From Ga0077527 sp021300125 (GTDB taxonomy: Bacteria; Pseudomonadota; Gammaproteobacteria; Burkholderiales; SG8-41), in contig JBKDUF010000126.1 of the NCBI GenBank assembly GCA_046339595.1, positions 1 to 44,448 on the forward strand: a stretch of 44,448 nucleotides of DNA, written 5' to 3'. Position 1 is the first letter of the stretch. Every line of letters begins with the position of its first letter. Under the pieces are notes generated by a model. It did no database searches. It was given only the letters and a program-made list of their open reading frames with translations, and was not told the DNA's origin. Shown here piece by piece: positions 31,171 through 38,718 of this stretch. The translations under genes and the position numbers were made by a program.

Positions 31171-31290
31171 TCACTTGAATGTGAGCATGGAGCCGATGCA
31201 GGGCTCGCTGCAGCAGAGGTTGCCCTCGCAACTGAAAACCTGCGGCAAATCAAGTGTCTGGCTGCATGAGCGCGAACGCATGTTGGTCAT
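31171..31290 (-). CDS. Possible small Cys-rich peptide upstream of oxyR
   Basis: A 39-residue reading frame with five cysteines, including CEGNLCCSEPC. Its stop lies 29 bases before the oxyR start. A GGAGG sits about nine bases before its ATG, but inside a GC-rich hairpin (31295-31311). Third codon positions are GC-rich, as in real genes here, yet the opposite strand shows similar statistics, so coding is unproven. If real it could be a leader peptide for oxyR with a redox- or metal-sensitive role; it may instead be noise opposite an untranslated RNA. Confidence 0.3.
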   Translation of the reverse strand: MTNMRSRSCSQTLDLPQVFSCEGNLCCSEPCIGSMLTFK

Positions 31291-31294
31291 TTCA

Positions 31295-31318
31295 GGGCGC
31301 CTCCGGCGCCCTTTTTTT
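31295..31318 (+). terminator. Intrinsic terminator reading rightward
   Basis: GGGCGCC-TCC-GGCGCCC followed by seven T residues on the plus strand is a textbook rho-independent terminator. No plus-strand protein gene precedes it, since oxyR and the Bug gene both read left. It could end a short untranslated RNA divergent from oxyR, or be bidirectional, as the opposite strand has the same stem but without T residues after it. Confidence 0.8.
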
Positions 31319-31358
31319 GCGTCGCAGGCCCGGGCACCGGGGATTCCGCGATGCGCAA

Positions 31359-32315
31359 TCAGTCGTCGAGTGTGATTTTGGCCTCGCGGATCACCCGGCC
31401 CAGGCGCTGCAGCTCCGCAGCGATGAAGGCTTCGAAGGCCTGCGCCGTGCCGCCGACCGGTGCAGCGCCGGTGCGCAGGATGCGCTCGCGCACATCGGGC
31501 GCATGAATCGCCTTGACCGTATCGGTGTGTATGCGCTCGGCCACCGCGCGTGGCGTTTTCGCCGGCAGCGACAAACCCCACCACTGGGTGATTTCATAGC
31601 CGGGCAGGGTCTCGGCCATTGCCGGATGATCCGGCAGCGCAGGGTTGCGCGTGGCGCCGGTGGTGGCCAGCGCACGCACCTTGCCGCTGCTGATGTGCGG
31701 GCCGGCCGCGATGGGTGACGTGATGATCAGCTGCACCTGGCCGGCGATGACATCAACCAGCGCCGGGCCCGCGCCCTTGTAGGGCACATGGGTCATGTTC
31801 ACACCGGCCAGCACATTGATCATTTCGCCTGCGAGATGGGCCGGCGTCCCGCGCCCGGCCGAGGCATAGTTCAGCGCCCCCGGTTTTGCCTTGGCGAGCT
31901 GCAGCAGCTCGGCCACCGACTTTGCCGCGACCGAGGGATTGATCACCAGCACGTTGGAGGCGCCGGCGATCTGCGTCACCGGTGCAAAGTCGCGCCTGAT
32001 GTCGTAAGGCAGGTTCTTTTTCACGCTGGGCAGGATGGCGTAGAGCGTCGTGGTGCCGAGGAACAGGGTGTAGCCGTCGGGCGCGGATTTTGCGGCCATT
32101 TCCGCGCCGATCAGGCCGCTGGCGCCGGCGCGGTTGTCGACGACCACAGGCTGCCCGAGGTTTTCGCCCATCTTTTGCGCCACTGCGCGACCCAGGATAT
32201 CGGGCGCGCCGCCCGGCGGCGAGGCCACGATCATGCGTACCGGCTTGTTCGGATAGGTCTGTGCCGTGGCAGCCAGTGCCGCAAGCAGCAGGCCGCAACC
32301 GAATGCAATGCGCAT
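31359..32315 (-). CDS. Bug-family (TctC-like) periplasmic substrate-binding protein
   Basis: A 318-residue exported receptor with signal peptide (LLLAALAATAQT) and motifs YPNKPVRMIVASPPGGAPD, LGQPVVVDNRAGASG, APDGYTLFLG, HVPYKGAGPALVDVI and PGYEITQWWG. It is the third gene of an operon with RraA-family and sulfatase genes; its ribosome binding site lies in the 14-base gap after the sulfatase stop. It probably binds the compound, possibly an organic sulfate or its product, that those enzymes process; the ligand is inferred only from context. Confidence 0.92.
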   Translation of the reverse strand: MRIAFGCGLLLAALAATAQTYPNKPVRMIVASPPGGAPDILGRAVAQKMGENLGQPVVVDNRAGASGLIGAEMAAKSAPDGYTLFLGTTTLYAILPSVKKNLPYDIRRDFAPVTQIAGASNVLVINPSVAAKSVAELLQLAKAKPGALNYASAGRGTPAHLAGEMINVLAGVNMTHVPYKGAGPALVDVIAGQVQLIITSPIAAGPHISSGKVRALATTGATRNPALPDHPAMAETLPGYEITQWWGLSLPAKTPRAVAERIHTDTVKAIHAPDVRERILRTGAAPVGGTAQAFEAFIAAELQRLGRVIREAKITLDD

Positions 32316-32329
32316 GATCGCGCCCTGCC

Positions 32330-33805
32330 TCAGCGTTTTTCCGGTTCGGCGTAGTAAGTGGCCTCGGATCCCGGCGGCGGGGAGTAGCGGAAGGTGCCGC
32401 GACCCATGATCGCCTGCTCGCCGCCGAACTTCTCGATCATCGCCTTCTGGTCGGCCATGGCCTGACGGTGCGCGGCATCGGGATCCACCACCTTGCGCAG
32501 CGCCTGTTCGCATTCAGCCACGACCTTGGCATAAGCCGGGTCGCGGCCGAGGTCGCGCCGCTCCTCGGGGTCCGCCTCGAGGTCGAACAGCATCGGCGGC
32601 ACGGTGGCGTAGTGCACGTATTTCCATTGGCCATGGCGGATCATGAAGGCGCCGCACATTGCCCCCGCAGCATGGTATTCGGAGAGGATGGTGCGTTTCG
32701 GCACCAGGCCCTGGGCAACATCGATCAGCGACGTTCCGGGCAGCTGCGCATCGTCGGGATGCGCCTTCGCCCCCAGCGCATGGATGAAGGTCTGGAAACC
32801 GTCGGCCAGCATCACCGGGGTGTCGCAGACATTGCCGGCAGGCACCCCGGGTCCGGCGATGATCATCGGGATGCCCGCGGATTCTTCATACATGGTCGAT
32901 TTGCCCCACAGCCCGCGGGTGCCGAGGTTGTCGCCGTGGTCGGTGGAATAGACCACGCGGGTGTTTTCCAACAGCCCGGTTTCCTCCAGCGTGCGCAGGA
33001 TCTTGCCGACGTTGTCGTCCATGAATGAGGTCAGACCGAAGTAGGCGGTGATCGCGCGGCGTACCATTGCCGGGTCGAAAGCCTCGTCGAAGCACTGGCT
33101 CTTGCGCATCGCGTCAATGAAGGGATGCTGAGGCCGTTCAGCTTGGTCGTACATGTTGGGCCAGGGCACCGCATCTTCCGGATACAGGTCATAGAACTGC
33201 GGTGGTGCGATCAGCGGGAAATGCGGCGCGACGAAGCCGACGTAGAGCGCCCAGGGCTTGGCCTTCAGTGCCGGCGCCTTGTGCTTGAGCCACTTCACGG
33301 TTTCATCGGCGATGTCGCGGTCGTACTGGGTGTATTCCGATTCGCCGCGGCCGGCTTCGGGCCCGAGCTTCAGTGCGCCGACACGGCGCGGCAGTTCCTC
33401 GCGGATCAGTCCCAGCAGATCGCCGACGCCGTTGACGATGTGCATGGGCAGGATTTCCTCGTCAAAGCCGTTGCGCTTGGGGTCGGAGTCAAGATAGTGC
33501 AGCTTGCCGATCGAGGCGACATGGTGGCCCTGCACCATCAGGCGGTGACCCCAGGTCGGCACCTTGCCGTCGTAGGCGATGGCGTTGTCCCAGTAGCGGA
33601 TCTTGTGCACGTACTGGCCGGTGGCGAAGCTGGCCCGCGCCGGCACGCAGATCGGGCAGTTGGTGTAGGCCGAAGTGAAGCGGGTGCCGCGCGCGGCGAG
33701 ACGGTCAAGATTCGGTGTCTTGATCATCGGATGCCCGGCGCAGCCAAGCACGCGCTTGTTGTGTTCGTCGGAGAGGATGAAGATCAGGTTGGTGGGTTGG
33801 GCCAT
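32330..33805 (-). CDS. Sulfatase (formylglycine-dependent)
   Basis: A 491-residue sulfatase of the alkaline phosphatase superfamily. The N-terminal metal site is NLIFILSDEHN, and the active-site motif is Cys53-Val-Pro-Ala-Arg57 in CPICVPARASFATG, where Cys would be changed to formylglycine. Other motifs are GKLHYL, VAPHFPLIAPP and VVYSTDHGDNLG. No signal peptide is seen, so it acts in the cytoplasm, as choline sulfatase does. It would release sulfate from an organic sulfate ester taken up by the cell. No formylglycine-generating enzyme is in the window. Confidence 0.9.
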   Translation of the reverse strand: MAQPTNLIFILSDEHNKRVLGCAGHPMIKTPNLDRLAARGTRFTSAYTNCPICVPARASFATGQYVHKIRYWDNAIAYDGKVPTWGHRLMVQGHHVASIGKLHYLDSDPKRNGFDEEILPMHIVNGVGDLLGLIREELPRRVGALKLGPEAGRGESEYTQYDRDIADETVKWLKHKAPALKAKPWALYVGFVAPHFPLIAPPQFYDLYPEDAVPWPNMYDQAERPQHPFIDAMRKSQCFDEAFDPAMVRRAITAYFGLTSFMDDNVGKILRTLEETGLLENTRVVYSTDHGDNLGTRGLWGKSTMYEESAGIPMIIAGPGVPAGNVCDTPVMLADGFQTFIHALGAKAHPDDAQLPGTSLIDVAQGLVPKRTILSEYHAAGAMCGAFMIRHGQWKYVHYATVPPMLFDLEADPEERRDLGRDPAYAKVVAECEQALRKVVDPDAAHRQAMADQKAMIEKFGGEQAIMGRGTFRYSPPPGSEATYYAEPEKR

Positions 33806-33834
33806 GGCTTGCGGTTTCCTCGGGGTGGCGCTGC

Positions 33835-34563
33835 CTATTTGTATTTGGTTTTCAGGATGTCGCCGATGCCCACGCCGGCATCAATGTCGGCCTTGCGTTT
33901 GGTGTCACCGGCGTCGATGCGCCGCGCGACTTCCAGCACCTGCGCAGCCTGGTCATGCGGGATGAAGGCGATGCCGGCTTCGTCAGCGCAGGCGATGTCG
34001 CCGGCGCGCACCTGGATGCCGCAGATCTGCACGGTGCCGTTGACTTCGACGGTCTGGGTGCGCCACTTGCCGGTGATCGGCGTGAAGCCTTTACACCACA
34101 CCGGCCAGTCCATGCTGCGGTACTGGTCGGGGTCGCGCACCGTGGCATCGACGATGGCGCCGATGAAGCCCTGGCGTTTGGCGATGGTCGCCGACTGGCC
34201 GCCCATGTTGGAGCAGCCGGTGACGCCCTCGATCACCAGCACGTCGCCGGGTTCGGCGAGGTTGTGCGCTTCGGTCTCGCCCTGGCCGCTGAGCTTGTCG
34301 TTGGCGGCCTTGTGGATTTGCGCGCTGTGGGCGATGTTGCGCACGGTGACCGCGGGTCCGACGATGCGCTTGCCGGTGTTGACCGGCGGCAGCACATAGG
34401 CCGGAATCACCGCGACCAGGCCCAGTTCATCGCAGGCATCGGAGAGCGTGCCGGTGAGATCAATCAGGCTGCGGAGGCCGGCTAGGATTTCTGGGGCCAC
34501 ACGCGGGATCTCCAGCATGCGGATAGCTTCGCGCGGCAGTTTGCCGAGGGTGGTCTTGGGCAC
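33835..34563 (-). CDS. RraA family protein (aldolase/decarboxylase-like)
   Basis: A 242-residue RraA-fold protein. The family motif is CSNMGGQSATIAKRQGFIGAIVDATVRD, containing the G-G-x2-A and D-x3-R-D pattern that binds the metal and substrate in 4-hydroxy-4-methyl-2-oxoglutarate/4-carboxy-4-hydroxy-2-oxoadipate aldolases. It is longer than the RNase E inhibitor RraA and is more likely catabolic. The GTG at 34563 follows GGAGG closely and is preferred; the ATG at 34518 lacks a ribosome binding site. First gene of the operon with sulfatase and Bug receptor. Confidence 0.85.
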   Translation of the reverse strand: MPKTTLGKLPREAIRMLEIPRVAPEILAGLRSLIDLTGTLSDACDELGLVAVIPAYVLPPVNTGKRIVGPAVTVRNIAHSAQIHKAANDKLSGQGETEAHNLAEPGDVLVIEGVTGCSNMGGQSATIAKRQGFIGAIVDATVRDPDQYRSMDWPVWCKGFTPITGKWRTQTVEVNGTVQICGIQVRAGDIACADEAGIAFIPHDQAAQVLEVARRIDAGDTKRKADIDAGVGIGDILKTKYK

Positions 34564-34638
34564 GGATCCTCCAGAGTTCAGTGGGGGTGCGCTCAGCCGT
34601 CAGGCACAGAACTCGCCGCTGATCGCTGGCGTGTTGGA

Positions 34639-37518
34639 TCAACCGCAGGCGCCGGTATAGCCGCAGGCGCTGCACCAGTCGCAGCCATCCTTCCGGATCA
34701 GCGTCGCGTTGCCACACTCGGGGCAGCGGCTGCCTTTCATCACTTTAGGTTCGGTGCCTCGTTCCGGGGTGGCAAGGATACCCATCTGCGTCAGTGGCGC
34801 GCCGCTTTCGTCGAGGATGCCCAGCATCGCGTAGCGGTGCAGGATCAGCTGTGCGACATAGGCCACGGTGGAGGGGAAGGTCGCCTGCTGGCGCTGGCCG
34901 GGCACGAAGGCCATGAAGTCGCCCAGCGGTTCCGGGAACTCGAGCAATTTCTTCAGCTTCATCCCGATCCACGCCGGGTCCATTACACGCATGTCGAGCG
35001 AGAGTATCTTGCATAGGCCGTCGAGGGCGCGCGGGTATTCACCGGCGAGCCACATCGAATACGGCCGGGTCACGCCGTCGGGCAGGGTGATTTCCTTGAT
35101 GCCGAGCACGAAGTCATCACCGGTGCGCGGGTTGAGCACGTCCACGGTCCAGGACATGGTGCCGTCGGTGCCGGTCTTGGGTTCCTTGGGCGCGAACATG
35201 GCGTCGAGCACCGGTGTGGGCGACTGGCCGAACAGGCGGTCGCCCGGCGCGGTGAGCCCGCCCAGCTGATCGACGCGCCAGCGCAGCACCTGCGCGAAGG
35301 CAGCCACCACCGAGGGCATGCGCTTGACTTCGCCGTGTGGCGGGAAGGGCATGTCGAAGGGCTCGTCGCCGCCGGCCCTGGCCAGCGTGTCGAGTTTGAG
35401 TTTGAGCCAACCCGGATCGTCGGCGCGCATGTCCATCGACAGCGTCTTCGCCACCGCGCCCAGGCCGCGGGGCTGCTCGCTGCCGTTGACCCACACCTCG
35501 AAGGCGTGGCTGTGATCGTTCTCGACATGGCCGACGAACACCGCGAAAGTACCGTGCGGGTGATCGATCATGTAGGTCCAGGCCGGATTGCCGGCTGTCA
35601 TCGCCGGGCGGCCGGGCCAGCGCAGGCTCGCAAGCACCGGGGCGGGCAGCGACTGGATCTGGATGCGGCGGTTGACGTCGTCGGCACGGAAATCCTGTGG
35701 CGCCTTCCTTTCCCTTTCCTTTTCTTTCGTCGAAGGCTCCACTGACAGTACTGAACCGAGCACGCTGTTGGGGCGGTAGGTGGCGAGCCCCTTCAGTCCC
35801 GATTTCCAGGCCTTGAAGTAGAGGTCCTGGAAATCGGTGTAGGGGTAGTCCTCGGGCACGTTGACGGTTTTCGAGATGCTGGTGTCCACGTACGGCGCGA
35901 CCGCAGCCACCATTTCCTCGTGCGCGCCGGCGGAAATCTCCAGCGCGGTGACAAACCACGGTGGCAGCTTCTCGGTGTTGCCGCCCTCGGCCTTCCAGCG
36001 CCGCCAGGCGTGATCCTCCACCGCGAATTCGCGCATGGTGTTGTCGGGCATGCGCTTCTTGCGGGTATACGTCCAGGAGAACGGCGGCTCGATGCCGTTG
36101 GAGGCGTTATCGGCGAACGACAGGCTGATGGTGCCGGTGGGCGCGATCGACAGCAGATGACTGTTGCGCAGGCCGTTCTTGCGGATCTGCTGCTTGATGT
36201 CCTCGGGCAGGCGGGTGGCGAAGCTGCTGCCGGAGAGGTAGAGGTCGGCGTTGAACAGCGGAAAGGCCCCCTTCTCGCGGGCGAGTTCCGCCGAGGCGCG
36301 GTAGGACGCATCGCGCATCGCCTCCGAGATTTTCGCTGCCATCTTTCGGGCCTCGGGCGAGTCGTAGCGCAGGCGCAGCATCACCAGCGCGTCGCCGAGT
36401 CCGGTGAAGCCGAGCCCGACGCGGCGCGTGTTGGCGGCTTCCTGCTTCTGCTGCGGCAGCGGCCAGGCAGTGACGTCGAGGACGTTGTCGAGCATGCGTA
36501 TGGCCACTGCGACCACCTTGCCGAAATGCTCGAAATCGAAACCGGCGTTCTCGGCGAAAGGCTGCTTGACGAACTTGGTGAGGTCGACCGAGCCCAGGCA
36601 GCAGCAGCCGTAGGGCGGCAGCGGCTGCTCGGCGCAGGGGTTGGTGGCCTCGATCTTCTCGCAGTAGTTGAGGTTGTTGTCGGTATTCATGCGGTCGATG
36701 AACAGCACGCCAGGCTCGGCGTGGTCATAGGTCGAGCGCATGATCTGGTCCCACAGTTCGCGTGCGCGCACCTTGCGGTAGACCCAGAGACCGTCGTCGC
36801 GCTGGTAGGAACCCTTCGCCATCTGCCGGGCGTTCGGCTTGGCCTTGTGCACCAGTTCGACCTCGCGATCCTGCTCCACCGCCTCCATGAAGGGGTCGGT
36901 GACGCTGACCGAGATGTTGAAGTTGGTGAGGTCGCCCTTGTCCTTGGCGTGGATGAATTCCTCGACGTCCGGGTGGTCGCAGCGCAGCACCGCCATCTGC
37001 GCGCCGCGGCGCGAGCCTGCCGACTCCACGGTTTCGCAGGAGCGGTCGAACACGCGCATGTAAGACACCGGGCCGCTGGCGTTGGACTGGGTGCCCTTGA
37101 CCTCGGCGCCCTTGGGCCGGATCGCAGAGAAGTCATAGCCGACGCCGCCGCCGCGGCGCATGGTCTCGGCCGCCTCCTGCAGCGCGATGTAGATGCCGGG
37201 CTTGCCGTCGACGACCTCGGAGATCGAATCACCCACCGGCTGCACGAAACAGTTGATCAGGGTGGCGGCGAGTTCGACGCCCGCTGCGGAGTTGATGCGG
37301 CCGGCCGGGATGAAGCCGTCTTCCTGCGCCTGCAGGAAACGTTTTTCCCACAGCGCGCGCTGGTCCTCGGCCTCGACCTTGGCCAGCGCCCGGGCGACGC
37401 GGCGACGCACGTCAGCGATGCTGCTTTCCTTGCCCTTGGCGTATTTCTCGAGGAGGGTGTCGCGGCTGATTTCCTGCTCGGGAAGGGTGGTGGTGCTGCC
37501 AAGGACCGGATTGTTCAT
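34639..37518 (-). CDS. nrdJ: Vitamin B12-dependent (class II) ribonucleotide reductase
   Basis: A 959-residue enzyme that reduces ribonucleotides to deoxyribonucleotides using adenosylcobalamin, needing no oxygen. Visible are the N-terminal Cys in LINCFVQPVGD (Cys90), GRINSAAG, the active-site NPCAEQPLPPYGCCCLGS segment, RRGAQMAVLRCDHPD, and SIAPTGTISLSFADNASNG. The C-terminus carries a Cys-rich zinc-ribbon-like end (CPECG and CDWCSACG), typical of long NrdJ. A linker rich in Lys/Glu (STKEKERERK) separates the core from the C-terminal region. The ATG at 37518 fits homologues. Consistent with life at low oxygen; B12 supply is not shown here. Confidence 0.95.
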   Translation of the reverse strand: MNNPVLGSTTTLPEQEISRDTLLEKYAKGKESSIADVRRRVARALAKVEAEDQRALWEKRFLQAQEDGFIPAGRINSAAGVELAATLINCFVQPVGDSISEVVDGKPGIYIALQEAAETMRRGGGVGYDFSAIRPKGAEVKGTQSNASGPVSYMRVFDRSCETVESAGSRRGAQMAVLRCDHPDVEEFIHAKDKGDLTNFNISVSVTDPFMEAVEQDREVELVHKAKPNARQMAKGSYQRDDGLWVYRKVRARELWDQIMRSTYDHAEPGVLFIDRMNTDNNLNYCEKIEATNPCAEQPLPPYGCCCLGSVDLTKFVKQPFAENAGFDFEHFGKVVAVAIRMLDNVLDVTAWPLPQQKQEAANTRRVGLGFTGLGDALVMLRLRYDSPEARKMAAKISEAMRDASYRASAELAREKGAFPLFNADLYLSGSSFATRLPEDIKQQIRKNGLRNSHLLSIAPTGTISLSFADNASNGIEPPFSWTYTRKKRMPDNTMREFAVEDHAWRRWKAEGGNTEKLPPWFVTALEISAGAHEEMVAAVAPYVDTSISKTVNVPEDYPYTDFQDLYFKAWKSGLKGLATYRPNSVLGSVLSVEPSTKEKERERKAPQDFRADDVNRRIQIQSLPAPVLASLRWPGRPAMTAGNPAWTYMIDHPHGTFAVFVGHVENDHSHAFEVWVNGSEQPRGLGAVAKTLSMDMRADDPGWLKLKLDTLARAGGDEPFDMPFPPHGEVKRMPSVVAAFAQVLRWRVDQLGGLTAPGDRLFGQSPTPVLDAMFAPKEPKTGTDGTMSWTVDVLNPRTGDDFVLGIKEITLPDGVTRPYSMWLAGEYPRALDGLCKILSLDMRVMDPAWIGMKLKKLLEFPEPLGDFMAFVPGQRQQATFPSTVAYVAQLILHRYAMLGILDESGAPLTQMGILATPERGTEPKVMKGSRCPECGNATLIRKDGCDWCSACGYTGACG

Positions 37519-37842
37519 GTCGTGTTGAACTTTCTTTTCTGAAGGTTTGGGCGTGTTGCTGCGCAGGGTGGCCGGGAAATTTGGCGAGCAGTATGCGCCC
37601 CGACACGGCGCCTGCAAAGTCTTTCGAATTGACTTTCAACGGGCTTTGCAAGATATTGTTTTTGCATACCTTGTCACGGCTGTTTCGCGACAGCCCCGGG
37701 CCTCTGCTGGCCTTGACAAAGCGCGTGATTTATTCTTCTCCGGATGCGGCGCCGTGCCATTCCACATCGCGTCAGGCGATGCGGGCCAACGGCACCGTTG
37801 CATCGGATGATTCCGTTCAATCCTTCCAGGAAAGGCAACGTG
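37519..37842. promoter_or_regulatory. Divergent spacer of 324 bases with inverted repeats (nrdJ / enoyl-CoA hydratase)
   Basis: No gene is seen. The spacer holds TGCAAAG (37613-37619) facing CTTTGCA (37644-37650), and inside it AAAGTC facing GACTTT (37616-37636). Next to them on the nrdJ strand is ACAATATCTTGCAA, which resembles an NrdR box (consensus near ACACWATATCTTGTGT), at about 37645-37660. A further pair GGCTGT/ACAGCC flanks six bases at 37678-37695. TTGACA at 37713 lacks a clear -10 partner. No cobalamin riboswitch core was recognised. Confidence 0.35.
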
Positions 37843-38631
37843 ATGTACCAGGCGATCCAGTGGGAAGTGCGTGACCATGTCGGCGTGCTGCGCCTCAACC
37901 GGCCGGAGCGGCTCAACGCCATCGACATCGCAATGCGCAACGAAGTCGAGCAGGTGCTGCGCCAGGCCGAGGCCGACGCGGACATCTGGACGCTGGTGGT
38001 CACCGGCAACGGCCGCGGCTTCTGCTCCGGCGCCGACCTGAAGGCGCGCGCCGAGGCGGAGAAGGCTGGCGCCGGCGGCACCGCGCCGCAGCCGCTGTTT
38101 GACATGAAGTACTACTACGCGATCGGCTTCAGCCAGATCACCAAGCCGGTGATTGCGGCGGTCAACGGCGTCACCCGCGGCGCCGGCTGCAACATGGCCT
38201 TCGCGGCGGATTTCCGTATTCTCAGCGAAAACGCCAATTTCGGCGTCAATTTCGTCGAGCGCGGGCTGATGGGCGAGACCGCCACCTGGTACCTGCCGCG
38301 GCTGGTCGGCCACGCCAGGGCCGCCGAAATCTGCCTCCTCGGCGAACCTTTTGATGCGCAGCAGGCGCTGGCCTGGGGGCTGGCGACCAAGGTCGTACCC
38401 CACGACAAGCTGATGGACGAGGCGATGGCGCTTGCGGCAAAACTGAACAGCAAGGCGCCGATTGCGGTGCAGATGACCAAGATCGCGCTGCGCCGGGCCT
38501 GGCAGCAGGACGTCGAGCAGCAGCTGGAACTGCAGAACACGATGAACAACAAGCTCAAGGGCACCGAGGACACCAAGGAGGCGTTGCGCGCCTTCATCGA
38601 GAAACGGCCACCCGTGTTCAAGGGCTGCTGA
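37843..38631 (+). CDS. Enoyl-CoA hydratase/isomerase family protein
   Basis: A 262-residue crotonase-fold enzyme. The oxyanion-hole segments are GRGFCSGADLKAR and AAVNGVTRGAGCNMAFAADFRI, the latter followed by FVERGLMGETATWYLPRLVG. It would hydrate or isomerise an enoyl-CoA in fatty acid or aromatic acid breakdown; the exact substrate is unknown. The ATG at 37843 follows AGGAAAGG. It lies 87 bases before the IlvD/EDD gene in the same direction, with a hairpin between them. Confidence 0.92.
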   Translation: MYQAIQWEVRDHVGVLRLNRPERLNAIDIAMRNEVEQVLRQAEADADIWTLVVTGNGRGFCSGADLKARAEAEKAGAGGTAPQPLFDMKYYYAIGFSQITKPVIAAVNGVTRGAGCNMAFAADFRILSENANFGVNFVERGLMGETATWYLPRLVGHARAAEICLLGEPFDAQQALAWGLATKVVPHDKLMDEAMALAAKLNSKAPIAVQMTKIALRRAWQQDVEQQLELQNTMNNKLKGTEDTKEALRAFIEKRPPVFKGC

Positions 38632-38645
38632 AGCGGCAGAGGGGC

Positions 38646-38664
38646 GGGCGGCGTCTTGCCGCCC
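38646..38664 (+). terminator. Hairpin after the enoyl-CoA hydratase gene
   Basis: GGGCGGC-GTCTT-GCCGCCC forms a seven-pair stem 15 bases after the stop codon. No T-run follows, so it is only a weak or factor-assisted terminator candidate. Confidence 0.35.
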
Positions 38665-38718
38665 TCGGTGCCTTCGGCTATCGTGCCGCACCCCGTTCTG
38701 AGCGAGAACTGAAACGCC

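Noticed and set aside
37713..37741. Sigma-70 promoter with TTGACA at 37713
   Set aside because: No acceptable -10 hexamer lies 16-18 bases downstream; TATTCT is only 12 bases away.
37519..37842. Cobalamin riboswitch upstream of the B12-dependent reductase
   Set aside because: I looked for the conserved B12-box and surrounding core on both strands and found none; a covariance-model search would settle it.
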